Below are positions 25,621 through 33,995 of a stretch of 64,000 nucleotides of DNA, in pieces; the first letter of the stretch is position 1, and each line of letters opens with the position of its first letter. Both the position numbers and the translations under genes were made by a program. Under the pieces are notes generated by a model. It was not told the DNA's origin. It saw only the letters and a program-made list of their open reading frames with translations, and made no database searches. The DNA is from an uncultured Verrucomicrobia subdivision 3 bacterium (GTDB lineage Bacteria > Verrucomicrobiota > Verrucomicrobiia > Limisphaerales > UBA11358): the NCBI GenBank assembly GCA_903922735.1, contig CAIXUZ010000045.1, positions 44,412 to 108,411 on the forward strand, in the 5' to 3' direction.

Positions 25621-28253
25621 GTTGTCGAAACAGCTTTTGTTGCCCGAATCGCGTCAATTGCTTCGGCCATGTCTTGGGGAATCCTGTAAGCGGTTCCACG
25701 AAACGGATGGTATCTGTTCATTTTTGCCTTTATCTCCGAAGCTTTTACGGCCTGGTCCCAAGAGCTTGGCGCGTCGAGTTTCCACTCCATATTCAAAGGC
25801 ACAAAGAATTCCTCGTCCGGATCGTTTTCACAGGCTGTTTTTTGGCAGGCTGAGGTAGTCTTGCCTTTGGCAATAATTCCGACGCTGGTTTGAAATAGGT
25901 AAACAACAGAGCCTTCGGGGATTTTGGCGACACTGTGTTTGCGATCGTAATAAGCCGAAGCCTTGGAAGCAGAAAGCATATCACGCCAGGCATCGGGGCT
26001 GTGGCGGGAGTTGGTGTTGACGATGTAAAAACCCGATTCGCCTTCGCCATGGGCCTCCAGTTCGGCGTCCCCTGGTTCAGATTGGTCGGGAAACTCGGTG
26101 ACTTTGGTGCGCCCCGCGAAACTGGCGAATAGATTCTCGTAACCGTGCAAAACTTTGGACACGGACTCACTGTCGAGTTCCCGCCAGCCATCCTTGCCGA
26201 TGGCGTTTGCCGCATCGGAAACGGACACCGGATAAAACTCGGCGATGGCTTCCGCGCTCAGATAAACTTTCAGTTGTTTGCGCACCGGTTTGGTCCAGAC
26301 CGTGAAAAGCATCCGGTTGCGTGATTTGGGCGGCGTGAACATGACGCTGGTTTTCCAGAGTCTAGGATACAACCCAAGCTGGAGTCCAAGCGCGCAGAAG
26401 CGGCGGAAGTCGGGGCCGATCTCCGCCGCATCGGCCTGCTGGCAAACTGCTTCCACCGAGGCCGCCACATCCGCACTGGCAATAATCGGAGTGCTGGTGA
26501 CGGCTTCAAAAAAATCTTTTAGCGGGATTTCAGTTTCTCCCGTTTCGAGGCCAAGAAACGTCTCTACCTGCCTTTTAATATAAGTTGCCCGAGCGGATTC
26601 GAATTGGAGATAGTTATCCCTATTCCACTCGGAAAGAGTCTTTTTGTAAGCAGCGGCAACATCAGGATCGTTGACCCCGACGAAATCTGTCTGAGCATCT
26701 GGCCAACTGTCGAGCTTGCGCCGGTTAATTGGCAGGACGACCAAACGGAAGTTGCCAATGCGATCGGCGACATCGCCCATGCTCGACTTGCGAAGCCGGC
26801 TCCGTGGGAAAATATGATCGACCTCCAGTTTCAAATCCTTGGGATGAATTTGCGGATCGTGCGGATTAATCTGAAGCTGCCCGCCTTGAACAATGTTGAG
26901 CATCAAATCAGGGTCGTCATTGAAAAAGCGTTCCTGAAGTCCGTATTGGGAATTGGTCCGGTCGGCAATCACGGCTTTGATATAATCCAAGGGGAAATCC
27001 GCAGATTGCGGTGGAATGCCCTTATCTTTGTCGCCGTTAATCGAAAGGACGAGCTGTTTGTGGATCTTATCCAACACGGCATCGCCTGCCCGCCCAAAGA
27101 GGCGGGTAAAAAAGGCCATGTGCAAATATTGTTTCATGGCCTGACTATTTTGGCCGTCAGGTTTTTCGTGCCGCCCGGAAAGGAGCATGTAGTCTATCAA
27201 CGGAATCAGAGCCGAACGGCTGGGCAGGAAGCGTTCGCACTTGATCAAGGCGGTCTCATCCAACCATGCCACAATCTGGCGCAGGCACTTGTCCAAACCC
27301 GCGTATTTGGTGCGCAGGTTCCCAATATAATCCTCATCTTTCAGCTTCTTGACGTCGTATTTCGCGCCTTTTCCGAAAACCACCAGCGAGGTCTTGATGA
27401 TGAAATCAGTGTCAAAGGCATAACGGCTCCCATGATTGATGGCCGCCAGCGTCCCCCGGAACTCGGCTTCTTTTTCTTTTAACTTCAGCTTGAGAGTGGA
27501 GAACAGGAGATCGGATTTACTCAACACCATGCCACCGCTGTTGACACGCTCGAAAATCTCAAGCACATGGTCATACGTCTGACGAGAGCTGACTTCCTGA
27601 AGCAGGAGGGCCGGGTAAATATTGAAACGATCGATGAACCGGTCGATATTACGGGCGATTCTTTTGCGTTTATCCGCTTCAACCCGCTGGCGCTCGGCCG
27701 GGTCGGCAATATCTTTGGCCAATTTTTGCGCCAAATCTTCGGTAAACTCGGACTTGGTGTCAGCATCGAGCTTAACAATTTCTGCAAGGGCCAACATCTG
27801 CGGTTGCTGCCGGGCCTCGTCGGGTGTCAAAAACGGAAATTCGTAATCATCATCGTCAGCCTGCGAGGAAGGCAGATGGTCGATGGCCATGTAAACGCGC
27901 GTGCCGTCGTAGCTGCCAAAAAAGCTCAGATAGAGAGATTGAAGCCGCTGCTGGCCATCGAGAACCAGATACGCCTCGGCATCTGAAGCATGGGCGGCAT
28001 CGGTTAGGTAATCTTGATCGGAACGGAAATCCGCTATGAATCTGCGGTCGCTGATGTCGGATTGAATTTCCGGGGTCGGCTTCCACACCATGATGGCCCC
28101 GATGGGGTAACCATTCATAATGGAATCCAGCAACTTCGCGATGCGCGGTTTATTCCACTCGAAGCCGCGCTGAATATTCGGGATGCGGTAAGCGCCGCGA
28201 TGAATTTCATTCATCACGTCGAAAATTCTTTGATTAGGATTCAAGCTCGCCAT
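25617..28253 (-). CDS. DUF262-HNH nuclease with C-terminal EVE/PUA-like module (GmrSD/BrxU-like candidate)
   Basis: 878 aa. DUF262 domain at about 10-250: IQRGFEWNKPRIAKLLDSIM, YLVLDGQQRLQSLYL (the DGQQR ParB-like motif). A DUF1524-type HNH nuclease at about 475-530 has LEVDHIFPRSRLRKSS and NRIGNFRLVVLP-like text. Residues about 640-735 (KQLKVYLSAEAIAEFYPVS) are unassigned. Residues about 738-870 resemble an EVE/PUA-fold reader: FYIVNTNSRHSPDAWRDML, SVAKIPEGSVVYLFQTSVGI, IAKGKTT. DUF262+DUF1524 proteins are type IV modification-dependent enzymes (GmrSD, BrxU); EVE-like folds bind modified bases. The combination suggests cleavage of modified phage DNA. The reader call is from sequence pattern only. 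Confidence 0.78.
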   Translation of the reverse strand: MASLNPNQRIFDVMNEIHRGAYRIPNIQRGFEWNKPRIAKLLDSIMNGYPIGAIMVWKPTPEIQSDISDRRFIADFRSDQDYLTDAAHASDAEAYLVLDGQQRLQSLYLSFFGSYDGTRVYMAIDHLPSSQADDDDYEFPFLTPDEARQQPQMLALAEIVKLDADTKSEFTEDLAQKLAKDIADPAERQRVEADKRKRIARNIDRFIDRFNIYPALLLQEVSSRQTYDHVLEIFERVNSGGMVLSKSDLLFSTLKLKLKEKEAEFRGTLAAINHGSRYAFDTDFIIKTSLVVFGKGAKYDVKKLKDEDYIGNLRTKYAGLDKCLRQIVAWLDETALIKCERFLPSRSALIPLIDYMLLSGRHEKPDGQNSQAMKQYLHMAFFTRLFGRAGDAVLDKIHKQLVLSINGDKDKGIPPQSADFPLDYIKAVIADRTNSQYGLQERFFNDDPDLMLNIVQGGQLQINPHDPQIHPKDLKLEVDHIFPRSRLRKSSMGDVADRIGNFRLVVLPINRRKLDSWPDAQTDFVGVNDPDVAAAYKKTLSEWNRDNYLQFESARATYIKRQVETFLGLETGETEIPLKDFFEAVTSTPIIASADVAASVEAVCQQADAAEIGPDFRRFCALGLQLGLYPRLWKTSVMFTPPKSRNRMLFTVWTKPVRKQLKVYLSAEAIAEFYPVSVSDAANAIGKDGWRELDSESVSKVLHGYENLFASFAGRTKVTEFPDQSEPGDAELEAHGEGESGFYIVNTNSRHSPDAWRDMLSASKASAYYDRKHSVAKIPEGSVVYLFQTSVGIIAKGKTTSACQKTACENDPDEEFFVPLNMEWKLDAPSSWDQAVKASEIKAKMNRYHPFRGTAYRIPQDMAEAIDAIRATKAVSTT

Positions 28254-28261
28254 GATTTCTC

Positions 28262-29761
28262 CTATTTGAATAGTCCTTCGCGCTGTAAAATGGCGATGAG
28301 TTTATCCTCCGCTGCGAATGCGGCCGTGGCGCTGGTCCGCAACTGCTTCATCGCCGCATCCACGGTCAGCACGACCTGGTCGTTTTGGGGTTCGACGTAG
28401 CGCGGGATGTTAAGGTTGTGGTCGTTGGCGGCGATTTCGTCCAGCGTGACGACGCGGGCGATGCCGGCGACGTCCGAGTATTTCCGATACCACTGGAAGA
28501 TGCGCTCGACGTGTTCGGGTAGCAATTCGTTCTGGGCCCGGCCGGTCCTGAACTCCTTGGAGGCGTCCACGATGAGCACCTTGTACTTCCGGTCCTTGGC
28601 CTTGCGCTGGCGGAAGACGAGGATGCAGGCGGCGAGGCCGGTGCCATAAAACAGGTTCGGGCCGAGGCCGATGACGGCTTCGAGCAGGTCCATGCCGAGA
28701 ATCTTTTCCCGAATCTCGCCTTCCTTGCCCATGCGGAACAGTGCGCCGTGCGGCAGCACCACGGCCATGCGCCCAGTCTTGGCAGCCATGCTTTTGATCA
28801 TGTGCTGCACCCAGGCATAATCGCCGCTCTTGCCCGGCGGCATCCCGGCAAAATTTCGCCCGTAAGGATCGCTGGTCCACACTTCCTCGCCCCACTTTTC
28901 CAGCGAGAACGGCGGGTTGGCGATGACGCAATCAAATGTGGCCAGACTGTCACCCAGAAAAAACGCCGGGCTGCGGAGCGTGTCGCCGCGCACAACCTGG
29001 AAATCCGAAGCGCCATGCAGGAACAGATTCATGCGGGCGATGGCGGAGGTGGTGAGGTTCTTCTCCTGCGCGAAGAGTTTACCCCAGAGGGTGCGGTCGT
29101 CACCGTGGTTCTCCTTCACATGCTGGATGGCTTCAATCAGCATACCGCCGGTGCCACAGGTAGGATCGTAAATGGATTCACCGGCCTTGGGGTCGAGGAT
29201 GTTCACCATCAACCGCACCACGGTGCGCGGGGTGTAAAACTCGCCGGCCTTTTTATTCGTGGCGTCGGCGAATTTTTTGATCAGGTATTCGTAGGACTGG
29301 CCGAGGATGTCTGCTTGGGCGGCCTGGTTGCCAAGATTGATCCGGGAGAAATGTTCGATAAGGTCGCGCAGCAGAGAATCCGGCAGGCGATCTTTGTTGG
29401 TCCAGGAGGCATCGCCGAAAATGCCGTAGAGGGTTTCGGGGTTGGCTTTCTCTATCCCGCGCATGGCCCGCTGTAAGGCCTGGCCGACATTGCTCGCCAC
29501 CGTGCGCACGTCTTCCCAATGGCAATCATCGGGAATCTGGAAGCGAAAATTCTGCGGGAACTTGGCGTATTCCTCATCGCCGCCGGATTCCGTCAGCGCC
29601 GCTTGATATTCCTCATCATGCACATCGGAGATGCGCTTGAAGAAGAGCAGCGGGAAAACGTAGGTCTTGAAATCCGCGGCGTCCACCGGCCCGCGCAGGA
29701 TGTTGGCCGACTCCCACAGATGGGATTCGAGCTGCGACAGGGTGACGGCGGCGGTGGTCAT
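28262..29761 (-). CDS. hsdM: Type I restriction-modification methyltransferase HsdM, first copy
   Basis: 499 aa from ATG at 29761 (MTTAAVTLSQLESHLWESAN); the longer track start is unlikely. HsdM_N helical domain, then EFYTPRTVVRLM, SAM motif IYDPTCGTGGMLIEA at about 205 and catalytic FDCVIANPPFSLEKW at about 285. It is the first gene of the island, 8 nt before the DUF262 gene. It shares length and layout with the HsdM at 23507 but differs throughout, so the two are old paralogues or came from two systems. Which of them works with the HsdS/HsdR downstream is not decidable by eye. Confidence 0.93.
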   Translation of the reverse strand: MTTAAVTLSQLESHLWESANILRGPVDAADFKTYVFPLLFFKRISDVHDEEYQAALTESGGDEEYAKFPQNFRFQIPDDCHWEDVRTVASNVGQALQRAMRGIEKANPETLYGIFGDASWTNKDRLPDSLLRDLIEHFSRINLGNQAAQADILGQSYEYLIKKFADATNKKAGEFYTPRTVVRLMVNILDPKAGESIYDPTCGTGGMLIEAIQHVKENHGDDRTLWGKLFAQEKNLTTSAIARMNLFLHGASDFQVVRGDTLRSPAFFLGDSLATFDCVIANPPFSLEKWGEEVWTSDPYGRNFAGMPPGKSGDYAWVQHMIKSMAAKTGRMAVVLPHGALFRMGKEGEIREKILGMDLLEAVIGLGPNLFYGTGLAACILVFRQRKAKDRKYKVLIVDASKEFRTGRAQNELLPEHVERIFQWYRKYSDVAGIARVVTLDEIAANDHNLNIPRYVEPQNDQVVLTVDAAMKQLRTSATAAFAAEDKLIAILQREGLFK

Positions 29762-29876
29762 GCCATTATCCCAAGGTTCCGCAGGAGGTGGTTGGCGCAA
29801 ACTTGGCGGCGTCGCCGCAAGCCCGATGCGATGGTGGTGGAATTCAGACGCATAACCCGAGCGGGAGTTTTATGTG

Positions 29877-29895
29877 TTTGGCGCTTAGGCGCAAA
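29877..29895. promoter_or_regulatory. Near-palindrome in the hsd island promoter region
   Basis: TTTGGCGCTTAGGCGCAAA is an inverted repeat with a one-base offset, about 115 nt upstream of the hsdM1 ATG. It overlaps the best promoter-like text on the minus strand (TTGCGC, 16 nt, TAAAAC). It is a plausible operator, for example for the LuxR-type protein at the end of the island; there is no direct evidence for the regulator. Confidence 0.35.
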
Positions 29896-30104
29896 CAAAA
29901 ACGAATATTCAACGATCATCAGGAGCGACCATAACTTTCGACCCAATTTTCCAGAAAGTAGAGAAAGCGGTCTTATGTAGTTAGCCAGGCCATTCCCACG
30001 TTCCCCGCCCCACCCCCACCTGCTCATCTCTTGCCGCGCGCCCGTCAAACAAATCCTGTCACCCTTTAAGCAAAGGGTATCGGCAAAGTGAAATACCTAT
30101 TCAA

Positions 30105-30530
30105 ACACAGGGTGTTCGGCGGTTCGCACCGCATCGGTTCTCTGAAAACACTACTGTCCGGGGCAGAAAAACCCCGGTTGGCTAACGAACGGGCGGCGTT
30201 CGCAATCCATCGCAAAGTCTGAAACTTTGACATGTCCGGTGAAAGCCGGACTGAAAACAAAGCAGCGCGATTGGTTGCGGGTTCCCTCCGGTGGTTGGCA
30301 AGCGGCAAGACGGCGAAAGTTCGCTGATGATAACCCGCCTCGGTAAAACGAAGGGTGGAAACTGTTGGAAAACGCATGGCTAGAAGCTGTCCCTGCAATT
30401 CGATGGCGGCGTGCGTGAGTAGAAACATGGTAAAACCCCGTTGCAAATCCGGCGGCTAATGCGCTGTTCAAGTGGAAACCACCCACAGCCGGATAGGTGA
30501 AATGTGCGCCTATTGTAAAAGCACAATTAC
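30105..30530 (+). ncRNA. Candidate structured RNA or cis-element at the start of the mobile module
   Basis: Consecutive hairpins can be read directly: CCGGGG-cagaaaaa-CCCCGG, CGAAC-gggcggc-GTTCG, CAAAG-tctgaaa-CTTTG, GTCCGG-tgaaag-CCGGAC, GCGA-aagt-TCGC, then GTGG-aaa-CCAC and GTGC-loop-GCAC further on. Such a density over about 400 nt is unusual for plain intergenic DNA. No known class (tmRNA, RNase P, group II intron, retron msr) is recognised. Strand is assumed from the downstream genes. Confidence 0.35.
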
Positions 30531-30567
30531 CCTCGAATGTTCTGCGTTCGAGTTGTTTGCTTTAGAG

Positions 30568-30613
30568 CCGTCAGAGGCAATGATTTTTGTTCTGCAAAAG
30601 GAGTCTCTGACGG
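30568..30613. promoter_or_regulatory. 9-bp inverted repeat upstream of the 139-aa gene
   Basis: CCGTCAGAG (30568-30576) and CTCTGACGG (30605-30613) are perfect inverted repeats 28 nt apart, 44 nt before the start at 30657. It could be an operator or a leader hairpin. Confidence 0.45.
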
Positions 30614-30656
30614 TTCACAGCAGATAATTCAGTCTGCACCAACAAAAGGTTCTTCC

Positions 30657-31076
30657 ATGCAACTCGTCCAAAATAATCCACAAGTCCAATCCAGCATTGC
30701 TGCGCTCCCCGTCGGCTTTCTCATCACCAAGACTGGCACCACTGGCCGGCAAGTGATGAAACCGATGCCGCGCTCCGAGTTCCGCAAGCAACACGGTTAC
30801 GGCAACGCAGAGGCGAAGCGCCTTTACGGGGTGCACCTGCAAAAGTTCACGGCGGCGATCTCGGCGGACTTCGCAGCGCAAGTGGCGATGGGCAAGGTGG
30901 CGCGAGAAATCAGCGTCGGCGTGTCCGGCCTCCGCACCTACAAGGTTGGCGAGATCAAAGCGGCTCCGGCGGCGAAACAAATTCCGGCCAGCCAGGAGGA
31001 CTTGGAAGCGGCGCTGGCGCTGAAACTCGGCATGAAGGTCGAGGATTTGCGCGGCATGATTGCGCTGACGAAATAA
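30657..31076 (+). CDS. Hypothetical protein, first gene of the mobile module
   Basis: 139 aa from ATG at 30657 (MQLVQNNPQVQSSIAALPVG), with AAAAGG 8 nt upstream; the ORF track starts 40 codons earlier without a site. Lys/Ala-rich, with MPRSEFRKQHGYGNAEAKRL and a helical C-terminus (SQEDLEAALALKLGMKVEDL). I do not recognise a family. It opens a co-directional set of genes that ends in an integrase. Confidence 0.6.
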   Translation: MQLVQNNPQVQSSIAALPVGFLITKTGTTGRQVMKPMPRSEFRKQHGYGNAEAKRLYGVHLQKFTAAISADFAAQVAMGKVAREISVGVSGLRTYKVGEIKAAPAAKQIPASQEDLEAALALKLGMKVEDLRGMIALTK

Positions 31077-31253
31077 TCGCCACCCGATTTGGGCGGCCAG
31101 CAGGTGAATAATGCACGGGCACGACGGACAGCGGATTTATCCGCCCCCCTGACGCCGCAGTGTGCTGCTGGTCGCTCTCTGCATTTTTCACCCCGTCACA
31201 GCTTCTTTTCCCGACCGCAGAGTTCAACCACTGCGTTCGGCAAAGGAACCACA

Positions 31254-31742
31254 ATGACTATATGGCGAACCAAACTGCGCGGCTCCGAGTTCAAATTGAC
31301 GCGCTTTAACGACGCACTGCCCTCGGGCAGTGCGCTGGACAATCCTGAACGGCTCGTGGATTACTTGCGGTCTAATCTGGCGGAGAGCGTGATCTACCGG
31401 CCCGACGTGGAAAACTTCATCGTCGTGCACCTCAACACGCGGCGCAACGCCATCGGATTGGAAATCGTCAGCACCGGCACGCTGGACACCCTGCTCGTTC
31501 ATGCTCGCGAGGTGTTCAAATCCGCCATCGTGACCAACGCTTCGGCGATTGCGTTGGCACACAACCATCCGAGCGGCGATCCGTCCCCATCGGAAGCGGA
31601 CATCAAGGTGACACGCGATCTGATCCGGGCCGGTCAACTCTTGAAGATTGAAGTGCTCGACCACGTTGTTCTCGGCCAGATCACGCCCGAACGTCTGAAA
31701 GGCTGGGCGAGCCTTCGTGAATTGGGCTTCTTCTATTCCTAA
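31254..31742 (+). CDS. RadC-like JAB-domain protein
   Basis: 162 aa from ATG at 31254 (MTIWRTKLRGSEFKLTRFND), preceded by AAAGGA 7 nt upstream; the track start at 31089 is too early. The MPN/JAB motif lies at about 98-115: ALAHNHPSGDPSPSEADIKV, with His-x-His and Ser-x(7)-Asp metal ligands. The N-terminal HhH region of full-length RadC is missing, as in the short RadC copies found on plasmids and islands (anti-restriction or YeeS-like proteins). The cellular role of RadC is unsettled. Confidence 0.9.
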   Translation: MTIWRTKLRGSEFKLTRFNDALPSGSALDNPERLVDYLRSNLAESVIYRPDVENFIVVHLNTRRNAIGLEIVSTGTLDTLLVHAREVFKSAIVTNASAIALAHNHPSGDPSPSEADIKVTRDLIRAGQLLKIEVLDHVVLGQITPERLKGWASLRELGFFYS

Positions 31743-31748
31743 AAAATC

Positions 31749-33140
31749 ATGCTTAATCAAACCAAAGATCCCGCCGTCGCACTCGCCAAGCAGTTCGAAT
31801 GGCTCACCTCGGCCATGAAGAAAGTTGGCAGCGAGGCGCAACTGCGGGTGGCCAACCACCTCTACGCAGTCACGAACGGCCGGCATCGCCTGTTGCCGAA
31901 CTACCACAACGACCCGCTCATCGGCAGCGATGTCAAAACTGCTCTATACAAGCATGTATTCCGTGCCTGTGCCGGGAATGGGAAAACGCCCAATTGGTCA
32001 ATGCTTCAAGGTCAGGCGGGTAACGGCAGCAAGCGCGTTGACCCGATTGATGTCGCCATTGAGCCGGTGATTGAAGCGGTCAAAGTCGTCGAGGCAGGCA
32101 CTTTGAAGCCCGTCACTGCGTCGCCGATCGGCGGTGATAGCGAAGTGGCTGATCTGCTCGCCAAGCTGCTCAAGGGCAGATTGGCACCCGAAAATGCCCC
32201 ACCTGTCGCTCTGGACGAGGAAAGGGTTGAAACCATCGCTGACCGCTGCGCTCGTTCGGCTGTCACGGAGGCGTTATTGGATGCGGACAAGGAATTCGAG
32301 GGCAAGCTCAAGCATCATTTGGGCAACGGCTCATTCCCGACAGACCGTGTGCAGGCGCTCATTGCCGAGGCCATGCGCGGCAATGTGAAAACCGTCAGCA
32401 TCATCCTGCCCAGCGGCGAGGTCAAGGTGGTCAAAGGGCTGGCGCACGAACAGTTCCCGTTGCTGCTCAAGATGGCGGCAGCGCGGGTCAACCTGCTCAT
32501 CACCGGACCGACCGGTTCCGGCAAGACTCACGCCGCGGAGACAGTGGCGAAGGCGCTCGACCTGCCGTTCTTCTACAACGGCGCAATTGACACCGAATAC
32601 AAGCTCAAGGGCTTTATTGATGCCGGCGGCAAGCTCATCAGTCCGGCGTTCCGCAAGGCGTGGCAGAACGGCGGCGTCTATTGCTTCGATGAAGTGGACG
32701 CCTCGCTGCCACCGGCGGTGCTGTCATTCAACGGCGCATTATCCAACCACCTCTGCGACTTCCCCGATGGCATGGTGGAGCGTCACCCCAACTGCGTGAT
32801 TCTGGCGACGGCCAACACCTGGCTCGGCGGCGCGACGTTCGACTATGTTGGCCGCATGAAACAGGATGCGGCATTCTCCGACCGCTTCGCCACGCTCTAC
32901 TGGGGCATCGACGAGAAACTGGAACGCGCCCTGTGTGGCAACAAGGACTGGGTCAAGTTTGTTCAGGCGGTCCGTGCCAACATCGTTGAGCATGGATTGA
33001 AGGTCATCGTGTCGCCCCGCGCCACGTTCAACGGCGAGAAATTGCTGGCCGCTGGCATCGAACGCGAGGAAGTCATCAAATCCTGCGTCAAGAAGGGCAT
33101 GAGCAACGATCAATGGAATCAGATCAACCCCGACAAATGA
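31749..33140 (+). CDS. CobS/MoxR-like AAA ATPase
   Basis: 463 aa. The N-terminal 220 residues include YAVTNGRHRLLPNYHNDPLI and a variable linker. The AAA_5 core has Walker A LLITGPTGSGKTHAAETVAK at about 250, Walker B GVYCFDEVDASLPPAVLSF at about 315, sensor I VILATANTW and an arginine-rich SDRFATLYWGID. It resembles the CobS/MoxR ATPases that phages and plasmids carry next to a VWA-like protein. It lies 6 nt after the radC-like gene and ends 1 nt before the 268-aa gene, which fits an ATPase/substrate-adaptor pair. Confidence 0.8.
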   Translation: MLNQTKDPAVALAKQFEWLTSAMKKVGSEAQLRVANHLYAVTNGRHRLLPNYHNDPLIGSDVKTALYKHVFRACAGNGKTPNWSMLQGQAGNGSKRVDPIDVAIEPVIEAVKVVEAGTLKPVTASPIGGDSEVADLLAKLLKGRLAPENAPPVALDEERVETIADRCARSAVTEALLDADKEFEGKLKHHLGNGSFPTDRVQALIAEAMRGNVKTVSIILPSGEVKVVKGLAHEQFPLLLKMAAARVNLLITGPTGSGKTHAAETVAKALDLPFFYNGAIDTEYKLKGFIDAGGKLISPAFRKAWQNGGVYCFDEVDASLPPAVLSFNGALSNHLCDFPDGMVERHPNCVILATANTWLGGATFDYVGRMKQDAAFSDRFATLYWGIDEKLERALCGNKDWVKFVQAVRANIVEHGLKVIVSPRATFNGEKLLAAGIEREEVIKSCVKKGMSNDQWNQINPDK

Positions 33141-33141
33141 T

Positions 33142-33948
33142 ATGGCGATCCACAAATTTGAGTCCGTGGCCGCTTATGGTCGCCATGTGAAGGCTTTACT
33201 TGGTCACAGCCGGGCGCGCGATTGGGGCAAGAGCGGTGCGGGTGAGGCTCTAGCGGAATCGGTTGAATATGCCATCAACGGCAACACCAATCTCGTAACC
33301 GAAGCTGAGAAGCTCATGGACAAATTGCAAACCAGCATTGAGGTCAAGAGCCGGCAATGGGGTGGTGCGGTGGCGGGCGCATTTCCCTGCGTGCCTGACT
33401 ATCTCATCGGCCATCCCGAATCCATGCGGAAGTTGGACGACTGCGTCAGTGACAGTGCGCCGTTGCGGGTGTTCTGCTGCACCAGCAGCAGCGGAGCGAT
33501 GGATTGGCAGCAACTACAACGGCGTGGCGTGGCGGTGCTGGCAGCGACGATGGCGCTATGCCAGTCGCGTCCGGTGGAATTGTGGACGTTCACCCCATTC
33601 CGTGGCAACGGGCAGCACGGCGAATGCAACGTCATGGTGCGCGTCAACTCATCACCGCTCTGCTTGTCCGAAGCGTGTGTGGCGCTCAGTTCCATCGGCT
33701 TTGACCGCAATCTGGGCATGACCATCGGCTACGTCGAAGACGCGTTTGACGGTGGCTGGGCACGCATCTTGAAGAACGCCGGGTTTGATGATGAATCGCG
33801 AACCATCGAAGCCTGCCGCGAAATGCTGGGCGCAAGTGAAAACGACCTGATCATCCCGCCGGCTCATGCAAGTTTCCAACAAATCTACAGCGATCCGATT
33901 GGCTGGGTTCAGAAAATTCTGAACCAATACGCAGCCAGCGAATACTGA
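33142..33948 (+). CDS. Possible VWA/CobT-like partner of the AAA ATPase
   Basis: 268 aa. The middle (about 100-215) reads like a degenerate von Willebrand A fold: beta strand LRVFCCTSSSGAMDWQQL in place of DxSxS, helix GVAVLAATMALCQSRPVELW, strand then FTPFRGNG, and later GFDRNLGMTIGYVED. The metal-site motif is not canonical. It starts 1 nt after the ATPase gene. CobS/CobT-like and MoxR/VWA pairs have this order, so I infer an adaptor that works with the ATPase. The N-terminus (KFESVAAYGRHVKALLG) and C-terminus are unassigned. Confidence 0.55.
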   Translation: MAIHKFESVAAYGRHVKALLGHSRARDWGKSGAGEALAESVEYAINGNTNLVTEAEKLMDKLQTSIEVKSRQWGGAVAGAFPCVPDYLIGHPESMRKLDDCVSDSAPLRVFCCTSSSGAMDWQQLQRRGVAVLAATMALCQSRPVELWTFTPFRGNGQHGECNVMVRVNSSPLCLSEACVALSSIGFDRNLGMTIGYVEDAFDGGWARILKNAGFDDESRTIEACREMLGASENDLIIPPAHASFQQIYSDPIGWVQKILNQYAASEY

Positions 33949-33995
33949 CTACCCCCGTGCTGCCCACTGGCTGCCCACGTTCTCCCAACACAAAT

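Larger units (their letters stand above)
29762..30656. other. Divergent intergenic region: island promoter and structured noncoding DNA
   Basis: 895 nt without a credible protein gene. The left part (29762-29990) should hold the promoter for the minus-strand hsd operon. The right part (30100-30620) holds many hairpins and should drive the plus-strand mobile module. Two minus-strand ORFs (30066-30446, 30151-30486) cross it, but their sequence mirrors the hairpins and shows no domain. Confidence 0.6.

Noticed and set aside
11706-29761. BREX or DISARM locus
   Set aside because: No PglZ, BrxC, BrxL or DrmA/B-like gene; the methylases are standard HsdM and the helicase is HsdR.
30066-30486. Two overlapping minus-strand ORFs
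   Set aside because: No ribosome site or domain, and the sequence is dominated by hairpins; structured noncoding DNA fits better, though a small protein cannot be excluded.
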